Shown: positions 26,516 to 35,421 of the stretch, piece after piece | How the letters are laid out: each line of letters starts with the position of its first letter | Numbering within the stretch: position 1 is the stretch's first letter | From: DASWJZ01 sp963761005 | Lineage (GTDB): Bacteria > Pseudomonadota > Alphaproteobacteria > Rhizobiales > Afifellaceae | Assembly: GCA_963761005.1 (NCBI GenBank) | Contig: CAVXFK010000026.1 | Coordinates: 310,001 to 374,000, forward strand | Direction of reading: 5' to 3' | DNA: 64,000 bases | The notes under the pieces: generated by a model | Database searches by the model: none | Seen by the model: only the letters and a program-made list of their open reading frames with translations | What the model was told of the DNA's origin: nothing | Translations under genes and position numbers: made by a program

Positions 26516-28108
26516 TCAGGCCGCTTTCCGCGTCTCTTCCGCGTCCCGCGCTTTCGCCGAATAGAAGCTGGCGTTCTGCGCGCCGGAGAGCGCTTCGCGC
26601 GTGAAGCGGATCAGGTGGTGCGACATGAAGGCCATGCCGAGCGCACCCTCGATCTGCCCGCGCTTCGCGGCGTAGAGGAAGGCGCGCCAGAAATCGCGGC
26701 GATAGTCGGCGCGGATGCCGAGCTCGATGATTGAGTTCACAAGCAGCGTCAGCCCGCGCTTCAGGTTCGCTGCCTTGAGCTTGCCCTTGGCCGGCGTCTT
26801 CATCACGTTCGGATAGGTGACGTCGACTTGGTGGCGGAAGCGCTCGAACACGCGCTCCGGCTCATAGGCGTAGGCGATGGCGCGCCGCCACGAAGCGATC
26901 ACCTCGTCATAGGGTCTCAGGAACTGCACATTCGATTCGAGCGTCGGGTCGTCGACGATGCGCCCGGCTCGCGTGAGCCGCTCGTGCAGCGGCGTCTTCG
27001 GCAGCGCCTGCAGGAGATTGATCGTGAGCATCGGTATCTTCGAGCGCTCGATGAACTCGATCAGCCGGTCGATCGTCTGCGGCGTGTCCGTGTCGAGCCC
27101 GAGGATGATGCCGGAGGAGACTTCCAGCCCGTAGGAATTCAGCGTCGCGATCGATTCATACATCGGCAGCGACGCATTGTGCTCCTTGCGCATGTGCATG
27201 AGCGCGTCGAGCTCCGGCGTCTCGATGCCGACGAAGATGCCGGAGAAGCCGGCCTCGCGCATGAGCTTCAGGATCTCCGGTTGCTTGGCGATGTTGAGCG
27301 TCGCTTCGCATGCGAAGCCGAGCGGATAGCCGTGCTTCTTCTGCCACGCGATCAGATGCGGCAGCATCTCCCGCGTCGCCTTCTTGTTGCCGATGAAGTT
27401 GTCGTCGACGAAATAGATCGTCGAGGGGTGGCCCTTCTCGGCGACGATCGCGTCTAGCTCGGTGGTGAGCTGTTCCGGGGTCTTGAGCCGCGGCTGCCGG
27501 CCGTAGAGCGCAGGGATGTCGCAGAATTCGCAGCGATAAGGGCAGCCGCTCGAAAACTGAAAAGTCCCGATCAGATAGTCGGAGAGCTTCGCCTTCGAAT
27601 AGGCCGGCGTCGGGAAGTCGGAAAGCGGCAGCCGCTCCTCCGTCTTGAGCTGAATCTGAGCGGCCGGCCGTGCCGCGCTCTCGTCGAGATGTGCGATCAG
27701 CCGGTCGGTCGCGTCGCCGAGCTCGCCGAGATGCAGGTAGTCGAATTCCGGATACATTTCCGGCGCGCCCGACACCGATGGGCCGCCGAGCGCGGCAACC
27801 TTGCCGGCGGCGTGGGCGCGCGCGCGGATATCGTCGATCTGCTTCTTCTGGATGTGCATGCCGGAGACGAAAACAGCGTCCGCCCAGGAGAAATCCTCCG
27901 GTGTCGCGCGGCAAATGTTCTCGTCGATGAAGCGGACATCCCAGGCTTCCGGCAGGTAGGCGGTGATCGCCAAGAGCCCCTGCGGCGGCATGAAGGCGGT
28001 CACGCCCATGAGCTTATAGGCGTGCGCGAAGGTGCCGAAGGACGGCGTATAGGCGGGGAAGACGCAGAGTACGCGCCGTTTGCTTGTCACAGCGCCATCG
28101 TATCGCAT
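26516..28108 (-). CDS. B12-binding radical SAM protein (HpnP/DUF4070 type)
   Basis: This 530-aa protein has an N-terminal cobalamin-binding domain (LCVFPAYTPSFGTFAHAYKL, then DAVFVSGMHIQKKQ and ALGGPSVSGAPEMYP), a radical SAM core with the 4Fe-4S motif CPYRCEFC (about residues 189-196), IYFVDDNFIGNKKA, GIETPELDAL and SSGIILGLDTDTP, and a C-terminal DUF4070-like domain. This layout matches hopanoid C-2 methylase HpnP and its close relatives, which methylate the hopanoid A ring; I recall strong likeness but cannot prove orthology from sequence alone. No other hopanoid gene is in the window. Confidence 0.85.
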   Translation of the reverse strand: MRYDGAVTSKRRVLCVFPAYTPSFGTFAHAYKLMGVTAFMPPQGLLAITAYLPEAWDVRFIDENICRATPEDFSWADAVFVSGMHIQKKQIDDIRARAHAAGKVAALGGPSVSGAPEMYPEFDYLHLGELGDATDRLIAHLDESAARPAAQIQLKTEERLPLSDFPTPAYSKAKLSDYLIGTFQFSSGCPYRCEFCDIPALYGRQPRLKTPEQLTTELDAIVAEKGHPSTIYFVDDNFIGNKKATREMLPHLIAWQKKHGYPLGFACEATLNIAKQPEILKLMREAGFSGIFVGIETPELDALMHMRKEHNASLPMYESIATLNSYGLEVSSGIILGLDTDTPQTIDRLIEFIERSKIPMLTINLLQALPKTPLHERLTRAGRIVDDPTLESNVQFLRPYDEVIASWRRAIAYAYEPERVFERFRHQVDVTYPNVMKTPAKGKLKAANLKRGLTLLVNSIIELGIRADYRRDFWRAFLYAAKRGQIEGALGMAFMSHHLIRFTREALSGAQNASFYSAKARDAEETRKAA

Positions 28109-28222
28109 CGAGAAATCCCCTCCGCCTGGGTTTTGACTCCCCCGCTCGAGGCCGATTATCTCACCAAAATCATCCGCTTGGGAATCCCGAGTTTCGCCGC
28201 CTCCCGGCTCTGGGCATCTGCC

Positions 28223-28396
28223 TCACGTTGCCACGCTGAAAACGGTCAGGCCGAGGATGACGAAAATCACGAAGAGGATGAGGAAAAGCGCGAACAGAAC
28301 CTTTGCGATCGTCGCGGCGCCACGTGCGACACCCGTGAAGCCGAGCGCGCCGGCGATCAGCGAAATGACCAGGAAAATGAAGGCCCATTTCAGCAT
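28223..28396 (-). CDS. DUF1328 (YtjA-like) small membrane protein
   Basis: This 57-aa protein reads MLKWAFIFLVISLIAGALGF, then TGVARGAATIAKVLFALFLI and LFVIFVILGLTVFSVAT. The MLxWA...G-x-LGF-x-G-x-A-x-x-A core is diagnostic of DUF1328. It has two membrane helices. Members are induced under stress in many proteobacteria. Upstream on the same strand is an EcfG-type promoter, consistent with general stress control. Confidence 0.9.
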   Translation of the reverse strand: MLKWAFIFLVISLIAGALGFTGVARGAATIAKVLFALFLILFVIFVILGLTVFSVAT

Positions 28397-28445
28397 GAGA
28401 CACCCCCGTTGAACCGTCCGGCGGTTGGCAGGCCGGCTCGCGGAG

Positions 28446-28470
28446 AACGGTCGAACGTTCCAGGGGTTCC
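28446..28470 (-). promoter_or_regulatory. EcfG-type general stress promoter of the DUF1328 gene
   Basis: On the minus strand the sequence has GGAAC, a 16-base spacer, then CGTT, exactly the -35/-10 pattern of EcfG (PhyR-NepR-controlled sigma factor) promoters in alphaproteobacteria. The -10 element ends about 50 bases upstream of the DUF1328 start codon. The spacing and the target gene type both fit. Confidence 0.7.
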
Positions 28471-28651
28471 AACCATGAGACCTCGGCTTTGGAATGCCCG
28501 CCTAATTCTGGCGCGTGGCGCAAACCGAATTTCCTCGCACGGGGCATGCCGAAGAACGCCGCCTTCTGAGGCCATCCCGGCGCGGCCTGTATCATCGGCC
28601 CGAAATGCGGGCGACTTGCCCGCGCGACAAGACCAGCAAGGAGTTCGCGAA

Positions 28652-29323
28652 ATGCCCATGCAAACGCTCGTCATCGGGGACGACGCGCCGGATTTCGAGG
28701 CCGACACCACCGAAGGCAAGATCCGTTTCCACGATTGGCTCGGCAATTCGTGGGGCGTGCTCTTCTCGCATCCGAAGGATTTCACGCCCGTCTGCACGAC
28801 CGAGCTTGGCACGATGGCGAGGCTCAAGCCGGAGTTCGACAAGCGCGGTGTGAAGATCATCGGGCTCAGCGTCGATCCGGTCGGCAACCACGCGCGCTGG
28901 GCGAAGGACATCGAGGAGACGCAAGGGACGGCGCCGAACTATCCGATGATCGGCGATCCGGAGCTGAAGATCGCCAAGGCCTTCGGCATGCTTCCGGCAA
29001 GCGTCGGCAGCACCTCGGAGGGTCGCACGGCCGCGGACAACCAGACCGTCCGCAACGTCTACATCATCGGACCGGATAAGAAGATCAAGCTCGTGCTCTC
29101 CTATCCGATGACGGCCGGGCGGAACTTCGACGAGGTTCTGCGCGTCATCGACTCGCTTCAGCTCACCGCTAACCACAAGGTGGCGACGCCGGCGAACTGG
29201 AAGCGCGGCGATGACGTGATCATCTCCGGCTCCGTGTCGAACGACGACGCCAAGAAGCTCTGGCCGGGCGGCTGGAAGGAGCCGAAGCCTTATATCCGGA
29301 TCGTGCCGCAGCCGCGGATCTGA
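28652..29323 (+). CDS. 1-Cys peroxiredoxin (Prx6 type)
   Basis: This 223-aa thiol peroxidase has the peroxidatic Cys in FSHPKDFTPVCTTELGTMAR (Cys48) and the conserved Arg later in the fold, with the long C-terminal Prx6-type domain (ATPANWKRGDDVIISGSVSN, then WPGGWKEPKPYIRIVPQPRI). No resolving Cys is seen, so it is 1-Cys. It reduces hydrogen and alkyl peroxides in the cytoplasm. The ATG at 28652 follows AAGGAG; the very long upstream frame is antisense shadow. Confidence 0.95.
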   Translation: MPMQTLVIGDDAPDFEADTTEGKIRFHDWLGNSWGVLFSHPKDFTPVCTTELGTMARLKPEFDKRGVKIIGLSVDPVGNHARWAKDIEETQGTAPNYPMIGDPELKIAKAFGMLPASVGSTSEGRTAADNQTVRNVYIIGPDKKIKLVLSYPMTAGRNFDEVLRVIDSLQLTANHKVATPANWKRGDDVIISGSVSNDDAKKLWPGGWKEPKPYIRIVPQPRI

Positions 29324-29334
29324 AGGCTTTCGAA

Positions 29335-29356
29335 GGGCGGCGGTTTGGCGCCGCCC
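29335..29356 (+). terminator. Candidate terminator hairpin after the peroxiredoxin gene
   Basis: GGGCGGCG and CGCCGCCC form a perfect 8-bp stem with a 6-base loop (GTTTGG) 12 bases after the peroxiredoxin stop codon. The following bases lack a strong T-run, so it could be a Rho-independent terminator of modest strength or an mRNA-stabilising hairpin. Confidence 0.45.
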
Positions 29357-29493
29357 GCCGCGTTCTAATGCGCGTCAGGTTAACTGCGTCTTCATGATTT
29401 GATGAAGTTTTCGCGGTCTTTGGCGGGTGAGTTTGTTGCGGCTAAGTATTTGTTCGCCGTTTTCTGGCACGGGGCATCCGGAAGGATGGCTCC

Positions 29494-30045
29494 ATGCGTT
29501 CGCTCCTCCTGGTCTCGCTCCTGATCGGCGGCATCGCTGTCGCGCTGCCGAGCATCTTCACGAATTACCTGTCGCCGGCTGCGACCGGGCGCGCCGCTCA
29601 TGCGCGGAGCGTGCCGCAGATTGCCGACGCGCAGGCAGCGCCGCCGCCCTCCGCCGCCAGTCACCAGTCTGCCGCGCGGCAGGTGGAGGTCAAGGCGGGC
29701 CGCGACGGCCACTTTTACGTCGATGCTGAGGTCAACTTCCGCCCGGTCCGGCTGATGGTCGATACGGGGGCGACGGTCGTGGCGCTCCGCGCCTCCGATG
29801 CGGCGACGGCCGGTATCCGTGTGAGCCCCGCCGATTTCGTCAATCCGGTGCAGACGGCGAACGGCACCACCAACGCCGCGCAGGCGATGCTTGACAGCAT
29901 CAGCGTCTCCGACATCGAGCTCCGCAACGTCCGCGCGCTGATCGTTCCTGACGAGCAGCTTTCCGTAAGCCTGCTCGGCGGCTCGTTTCTGCATGGGCTT
30001 CGGCGTTTCGAAGTCTCCGACGGAATTCTGACCATCGAGAACTGA
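29494..30045 (+). CDS. Retropepsin-like aspartic protease, TIGR02281 type
   Basis: This 183-aa protein has an N-terminal membrane anchor (residues 1-20), an Ala/Pro-rich linker, then a clan AA aspartic protease domain: GHFYVDAEVNFRPVRLMVDT followed by GATVVAL, giving the catalytic DTGA. The end LLGGSFLHGLRRFEVSDGIL is typical of the TIGR02281 group. These are single-domain proteases that dimerise, likely periplasmic. The substrate is unknown. It is convergent with pgm. Confidence 0.87.
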   Translation: MRSLLLVSLLIGGIAVALPSIFTNYLSPAATGRAAHARSVPQIADAQAAPPPSAASHQSAARQVEVKAGRDGHFYVDAEVNFRPVRLMVDTGATVVALRASDAATAGIRVSPADFVNPVQTANGTTNAAQAMLDSISVSDIELRNVRALIVPDEQLSVSLLGGSFLHGLRRFEVSDGILTIEN

Positions 30046-30060
30046 GAGCCGCCGCCGCGG

Positions 30061-31689
30061 TCAGGTGATCGCGCTCGGTTCGACGCCGAGCGTGGCGCGG
30101 ATGCCGGCGATCTCGTCGGCGGCAACGATGGCGCTCGCGAGCGCCGTCTGCGTCGGCACGTCGTGCTTCCTGGGGTCGGGCTCGTAGCGCTCGACATAGA
30201 CGCGCAGCGTGGCGCCCGCCGTTCCTGTCCCCGACAGCCTGTACACGATGCGCGCATCGCCGGAGAGGAGCACCTTCACGCCCTGCTTCTCGCTCACCGA
30301 TCCGTCGACCGGATCGACATAGGCGAAATCTTCCGCGCTCTCGACGACATGTCCGGCGAAGCTCTTTCCCTTGAGCGCGGAAAGGCTCTCGCGGAGCTTC
30401 GCCATCAGGCCGCCGGCGAGGGCCGCGTCGATCTCCTCGTAATCGTGGCGCGTATAGTAGTCGCGCCCGAATTCCCGCCAATGGCCGCGCACGATCGTCT
30501 CGACGCTTTCGCCGCGCGCCGCCACGACGTTCAGCCAGAAGAGCACTGCCCAGACCCCGTCCTTCTCGCGGATGTGGTCGGAGCCGGTGCCAAAGCTCTC
30601 CTCGCCGCAAAGCGTGATGCGGCCGGCGTCGAGCAGGTTGCCGAAGAACTTCCACCCGGTCGGCGTCTCGTAGGCGGAGATGCCGAGCTTGCTCGCGACC
30701 CGGTCGGCAGCACGGCTCGTCGGCAACGAGCGGGCAACGCCTTTGAGGCCATCGCTATAGCCTTTGACGAGACGCGCGTTCGCCGCCATCACGGCGAGGC
30801 TGTCGCTCGGCGTCACGAAGAAGCTGCGGCCCATGATCATGTTGCGGTCGCCGTCGCCGTCGGATGCCGCGCCGAAGTCGGGGCCGTCCGGCGCCGACAT
30901 CGCGTCGACGAGGGCGTGCGCATGAACGAGGTTCGGGTCGGGGTGATGCCCGCCGAAATCCGGCAGCGGCTCGCCGTTGACGACCGTCCCCGCCGACGCG
31001 CCGAGACGGCGCTCCAAAATCTCCTTGGCGTAGGGCCCGGTGACGGCGCTCATTGCGTCGAAGCGCATTCTGAGCCCATCTCTCAGCCGCGCGCGGATGC
31101 GCTCGAAATCGAATAGCGATTCCATGAGCGCTGCATAGTCGGCGACCGGATCGATGACTTCGACCGTCATCGCACCGATTGCCTGCACGCCGATCCGCTC
31201 GAGGTCGATCTCCCCGGTCCGCACGCTTCGGTATTCGCTGAGAGCGCGGCTTTTCTGAAAGATAGCCTCGGTGACGTCGGCCGGCGCCGGCCCGCCGTTC
31301 GCGACATTGTACTTTACGCCGAAGTCACCTTCCGGGCCGCCGGGATTGTGGCTGGCGGAGAGGATGATGCCGCCACTCGCCTGCTTGAGCCGGATCAGGT
31401 GCGATGCAGCGGGCGTGGAAAGGATACCGCCCTTTCCGACAATGACGCGGCCGTAGCCGTTGGCAGCCGCCATTTGCAGGATCGTGCCGATCGCAGGGCG
31501 ATTGTGGTAGCGCCCGTCGCCGCCGAGAACGAGGACGGCGCCGGCCTGCGGAGAAACGGTATCGAAGATCGCCTGGACGAAGTTCTCCAGATAGCGGGGC
31601 GCTTCGAAGATCCGGACCTTCTTCCGAAGCCCCGAGGTGCCCGGCCGCTGGTCGTCGAAGGGCGTAGTCGCGATCCGCTTGATGTCCAT
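30061..31689 (-). CDS. pgm: Phosphoglucomutase
   Basis: This 542-aa alpha-D-phosphohexomutase interconverts glucose-1-P and glucose-6-P, supplying precursors for polysaccharides and glycogen. It starts MDIKRIATTPFDDQRPGTSG, has the phosphoserine loop LSASHNPGG (Ser113), the metal loop SDGDGDRNM (near residue 290) and the sugar-binding loop CGEESFGTGSDHIREKDG. The C-terminal phosphate-binding segment is RLSGTGTAGATLRVY. The length fits the long bacterial Pgm form (ExoC-like in rhizobia). It is divergent from the second hexomutase gene. Confidence 0.95.
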   Translation of the reverse strand: MDIKRIATTPFDDQRPGTSGLRKKVRIFEAPRYLENFVQAIFDTVSPQAGAVLVLGGDGRYHNRPAIGTILQMAAANGYGRVIVGKGGILSTPAASHLIRLKQASGGIILSASHNPGGPEGDFGVKYNVANGGPAPADVTEAIFQKSRALSEYRSVRTGEIDLERIGVQAIGAMTVEVIDPVADYAALMESLFDFERIRARLRDGLRMRFDAMSAVTGPYAKEILERRLGASAGTVVNGEPLPDFGGHHPDPNLVHAHALVDAMSAPDGPDFGAASDGDGDRNMIMGRSFFVTPSDSLAVMAANARLVKGYSDGLKGVARSLPTSRAADRVASKLGISAYETPTGWKFFGNLLDAGRITLCGEESFGTGSDHIREKDGVWAVLFWLNVVAARGESVETIVRGHWREFGRDYYTRHDYEEIDAALAGGLMAKLRESLSALKGKSFAGHVVESAEDFAYVDPVDGSVSEKQGVKVLLSGDARIVYRLSGTGTAGATLRVYVERYEPDPRKHDVPTQTALASAIVAADEIAGIRATLGVEPSAIT

Positions 31690-31854
31690 GTGCTTCCCCC
31701 ACGGCTCCCCATGCGCACTTTTCTAGGCCAGCATCGCTCAAGATCAAGCACCCCGAAGGTGGGCATCGCGTTACATCGACTTTGACCATGCCCGCTGGTA
31801 TCCTCTCGCCGCGGTCGCGAGAAAGAGAACGAGAGCGCCTGGAGTCCGGAATGA

Positions 31855-33435
31855 GTGCCCCTAAAGGCGTCTCCGTTCGCAAGGGGCGTGGTCAGCGTCG
31901 CGCTGAGGCCGCGCCCCGCCGGCCTTGACGCGCCGGCATTTCCCGTCCCGAAGCCATTTCTCGCGCCGAACAGCTACGCCTACGAATCGGAGCCGATGGT
32001 CAAGCCGACCGGCTTTCGCGAATATGACGCGCGCTGGCTGTTCGGGACGGAGATCAATCTCATGGGGGTGGAGGCGCTCGGCCTCGGCCTCGGAACGCTG
32101 CTTCATGAGATGGGAGTCAGGCCCGAGGTCGTGACGGGGCACGATTTCCGCTCCTACTCCGCGTCGATCAAGCTTGCGCTGGCGACCGGGCTGATGGCCG
32201 CCGGGGTCAAGGTGCATGACATCGGTCTGGCGCTGACGCCGATGGCATACTTCGCGCAGTTCGATCTCGATGTCCCCGCCGTCGCCATGGTCACCGCCTC
32301 GCATAACGAGAACGGCTGGACCGGCGTGAAGATGGGCACCGAGCGGCCGGTCACCTTCGGACCGGAGGAGATGGGGAGGCTCCGCGACATCGTGCTTGCG
32401 GGCAAGTTCGACATGCGCGGCGGCGGCTCCTACGGCTTCGTGGAGGATTTTCCCGCTCGCTACATCGCCGATCTGACCGGCCGCCCGAAACTGAAGAGCA
32501 GGATCAAGGCCGTCGTCGCCTGCGGCAACGGCACGGCCGGCGCTTTCGCACCGGGCGTGCTCGAGGCGATAGGCGTCGACGTGGTGCCGCTCGACACGGA
32601 GCTCGATCACACCTTCCCCCGCTATAATCCCAATCCGGAAGACTTGAAGATGCTTGCCGCGATCCGCGACAAGGTCTTGGAGACGGGCGCCGCGGTCGGG
32701 CTCGGCTTCGATGGCGACGGCGATCGTTGCGGCGTTGTCGACAACGAGGGCGAGGCGATCTACTCCGACAAGGTGGGCGTCATGCTCGCGCGCGACATCG
32801 CGGCGCTTCACCCGAACGCGACCTTCGTGGTCGACGTGAAGTCGACCGGCATTTTTGCAACCGACCCGGAGCTGATCGCTCGTGGCGCCGAGACCGACTA
32901 TTGGAAGACGGGGCATTCTTACATCAAGCGACGGGTGAAGGCGCTCGGCGCGATCGCAGGCTTCGAGAAATCCGGCCACTTCTTCTTCAATGCGCCGATC
33001 GGGCGCGGCTACGACGACGGGCTCGTCTCGGCCCTTGCGATCCTCGATATGCTCGATCGCAATCCCGGGAAGACGATGGCGGATCTTCGTCGGGCGCTGC
33101 CGATGACCTGGAGCTCGCCGACGATGTCGCCACACTGCGACGATACGAAGAAGTATCAGGTCGTTGAGAAGGTGGTGAGTGATTTCCAGACGATGCAGGC
33201 GCGGGGCGAGCCGATCGCCGGCCATCCGCTTTCCGATCTCAACACCGTGAACGGCATTCGCGTCACCGCCGACGACGGGACCTGGGGGCTTGTGCGCGCT
33301 TCGTCCAACAAACCCGAGCTGGTGGTCGTCGTGGAGAGCCCGGTGTCCGAGGAGCGCATGCGCGAGATGTTCAAGGGCGTCGACGCGGTGCTCCGGCGCA
33401 ACCCGGAAGTGGGCGCCTATAACCAGACGATTTGA
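31855..33435 (+). CDS. Phosphomannomutase/phosphoglucomutase (AlgC/ManB family)
   Basis: This is a second phosphohexomutase: FREYDARWLFG at the N-terminus, phosphoserine loop VTASHNENGWTG, metal loop FDGDGDRCGVV, sugar loop FEKSGHFFF and phosphate loop RASSNKPELVVVVES. Family members usually start just before the PNSYAYESEPMVKPTG-like segment. The only upstream start in this frame is a GTG at 31855, giving 526 aa, while an ATG at 31851 opens a different, short frame; ATG 31996 is a conservative alternative. The true start is uncertain. The product likely feeds mannose or glucose into surface polysaccharides. Confidence 0.88.
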   Translation: MPLKASPFARGVVSVALRPRPAGLDAPAFPVPKPFLAPNSYAYESEPMVKPTGFREYDARWLFGTEINLMGVEALGLGLGTLLHEMGVRPEVVTGHDFRSYSASIKLALATGLMAAGVKVHDIGLALTPMAYFAQFDLDVPAVAMVTASHNENGWTGVKMGTERPVTFGPEEMGRLRDIVLAGKFDMRGGGSYGFVEDFPARYIADLTGRPKLKSRIKAVVACGNGTAGAFAPGVLEAIGVDVVPLDTELDHTFPRYNPNPEDLKMLAAIRDKVLETGAAVGLGFDGDGDRCGVVDNEGEAIYSDKVGVMLARDIAALHPNATFVVDVKSTGIFATDPELIARGAETDYWKTGHSYIKRRVKALGAIAGFEKSGHFFFNAPIGRGYDDGLVSALAILDMLDRNPGKTMADLRRALPMTWSSPTMSPHCDDTKKYQVVEKVVSDFQTMQARGEPIAGHPLSDLNTVNGIRVTADDGTWGLVRASSNKPELVVVVESPVSEERMREMFKGVDAVLRRNPEVGAYNQTI

Positions 33436-33436
33436 G

Positions 33437-34794
33437 ATGTTTAATCGAAGAGCCATGGCTCGCCGCGAATGGAAGCTCCTGACGGGCGCCGCTGTCGTTG
33501 CCGCGTCCCTCCTCGTCGCGGCGCCTTCCTACGCGCAGGGCAAATCGAGCCCGCTCAGTTTCCTGAAGCCGTGGATCGAGAAAGAGATATTCGGGAAGGG
33601 CAAGACCGAGACCCAGGCGCCCGCGGCGGGAGAGCCGACCGGAGCGCTACCCGATACCGCTCCTGCGGATGCGCCGCCGTCCGCCGGTGCGGACCAGCCT
33701 CCGCTCGGCGCCAACGGCGGCTCTGCGCTCCGCGGCGGCGCCGACGCAGGAGACACCACGCCGGACGCCAGCATGCCTGACGCAAACATGCCGGATGCCA
33801 ATGCGCCCGACGAGAGCGCGCCTTTGCCAGACACGCCGCCTCCGGACGTCGCGACCGACGAGCCGGGGCCTGATTCTGTGCCACCGGTCGTGGAGGAGGC
33901 GAAGCCTGAGCCGCTCCGGTTCGCCGCGCTTGCCGGCCGAAGCGCTGCTGCCGAGATGGCGTTGATCGGACCGATCGCGGACGACCTCGGAAGGCTTCTC
34001 GATCGGCCGGTCGAATTCCTGCCGTTTCCGACCTACGGCGCGATGATCGACGCGCAGGTCGAGCGCCGCATCGACGGCGGCTTCTTCTCAGCCGCTGCCT
34101 TTGCGCTCGCCGAGTCGCGCTGCGGGTGCCTGCAGCCGCTCGTCGCGCCGCGCGCCTTCGACGGCACGCTCTCCTACCATGCGATCATCGTGACGCGCGC
34201 CAATTCAGCGATCCACTCGACCGCGGACCTTGCTGGCAAGACGGTCGCGATGGGCGCGGTGGATTCGATCGGGGCGCGGCGGATGCAGCTCGCCGGGCTT
34301 ATGGCCGAGGGGTTCGATCCGGCGACCTTCGGGTCGGTCGTCGAGACAGATTGGCCGAGGCGGCGGTGCGCCTGGTTGCTGACGGCCGCGCCGATGCCGC
34401 CTTTGCCTGGAGCTCGCTCGCGGGACGGATCGAGGACGGTTATTCGCGCGGCACGCTTACGCAACTCGTCGCCGACGGCGCCGTTCCTATGCAGGATTTG
34501 GCGATCCTATGGCGCTCGCCGGCGATCGAGCACGGGCCTTTCGCATTGATGCGCGCGCTCGATGAGCCAACTAAAAGCAAGATCGAGGCCTATTTCGTGG
34601 CGCTCATCACCGCCAATCCGACCGCATACGACGGGCTCAATCCGTACTATGGCGGCGGCTACGCACCGGTCGATCAGAACGACTATTCGGGCCTCGATGC
34701 CCTGACGGCTCAGAACGTCGACGCGCTGCGAATGCCGAAAGTGGCGCTTACGCCGGCTGCTGCACCCGCCGACGCACAGTCGACGGCGCAATAG
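33437..34794 (+). pseudogene. PhnD-like periplasmic binding protein, frameshifted
   Basis: The gene starts 1 base after the phosphomannomutase stop. It has a signal peptide (LLTGAAVVAASLLVAAPSYA), a low-complexity Pro/Ala/Asp linker of about 120 residues with repeats such as MPDANMPDANAPDE, then a PhnD/phosphonate-type binding fold: LRFAALAGRSAAAEMALIGP, VEFLPFPTYGAMIDAQVERR, HAIIVTRANSAIHSTADLAG. At about 34350 the frame breaks; adding one T to the TT at 34351-34352 restores DLAEAAVRLVADGRADAAFA and the rest through 34794. It borders the pilus locus. The ligand and any transport partner are unknown, and no permease lies beside it. Confidence 0.75.
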
Positions 34795-34797
34795 GCG

Positions 34798-35409
34798 TCA
34801 GGACTTGCAGCTCGTGCCGCTGCTGTCGGTGCAGAGCTTCACTGTGTCGGAAAGCCGCGGCACGAAGAACAGCCGGTCGTTCAGGCTATAGGACCCGAAG
34901 ATGTAGCCGACCGCCGGCCGATAGACGAAGTTGACCTCCGCCATGATGATCTTTGTGTTCGCAACGCGCAGCGTCAAAGGTACGATGCTGGTTACGTTGT
35001 AGCCGTCCGTGTAGGGAGTGTTGCCTCTCGACCGGCTCCACACGGTCTTGGCATTCTGCGACGCGTCGATGCTGACTTCCGATACGCGCATCTGTAGCCC
35101 GGCCGAAGTGCAGACCGCTGACGTCTTGCAATAGGGGTACATCGCGCCCGGCGAGACGTCGAAGATCGTGTCGACGTCGGCATAGGTGACGGTCTTGCTG
35201 CGCGCGACGAGGTCGCCGATCGAGGAAGCAAGGTTGTTCAGGCGGCGGTCGATGCTGAGCCCTTGCGTGACCTCGACGCCGGCGAGCCAGAGCACGACCA
35301 GGATCGGAAGGATCAGCGAGAACTCGACCGCAGCCATGCCGCGGTCGTGGCGAAGGAATTCGCCGAGGCCCTTGAACGGGCCGAGGATGCGACGCATTGC
35401 GCGGGCCAT
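34798..35409 (-). CDS. TadE/TadG family pilus assembly protein
   Basis: This 203-aa protein has the TadE-like N-terminus: a basic cytoplasmic start, then DRGMAAVEFSLILPILVVLW, the prepilin-like G/E motif followed by one membrane helix. The rest is periplasmic with several Cys (YPYCKTSAVCTS and a C-terminal CTDSSGTSCKS). It lies 12 bases downstream of another TadE/G gene on the same strand. Such pseudopilins are processed by the CpaA peptidase and needed for Flp pilus assembly. Confidence 0.85.
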   Translation of the reverse strand: MARAMRRILGPFKGLGEFLRHDRGMAAVEFSLILPILVVLWLAGVEVTQGLSIDRRLNNLASSIGDLVARSKTVTYADVDTIFDVSPGAMYPYCKTSAVCTSAGLQMRVSEVSIDASQNAKTVWSRSRGNTPYTDGYNVTSIVPLTLRVANTKIIMAEVNFVYRPAVGYIFGSYSLNDRLFFVPRLSDTVKLCTDSSGTSCKS

Positions 35410-35421
35410 CCTGCCCCTTCC

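Noticed and set aside
28446..28461. GAAC...GTTC pattern read as a LexA box before the DUF1328 gene
   Set aside because: The spacing is eight bases, not seven, and the same bases are better explained by the EcfG promoter pattern.
27689..28651. Upstream extension of the peroxiredoxin frame by about 320 codons
   Set aside because: The extension runs antisense through the radical SAM gene and the DUF1328 gene; the peroxiredoxin has a good internal start with AAGGAG.
31851..31928. ATG at 31851 as start of the phosphomannomutase
   Set aside because: It opens a 25-codon frame that ends before the conserved domain. A frameshift joining it to the main frame is conceivable but there is no homology in this stretch to support one.
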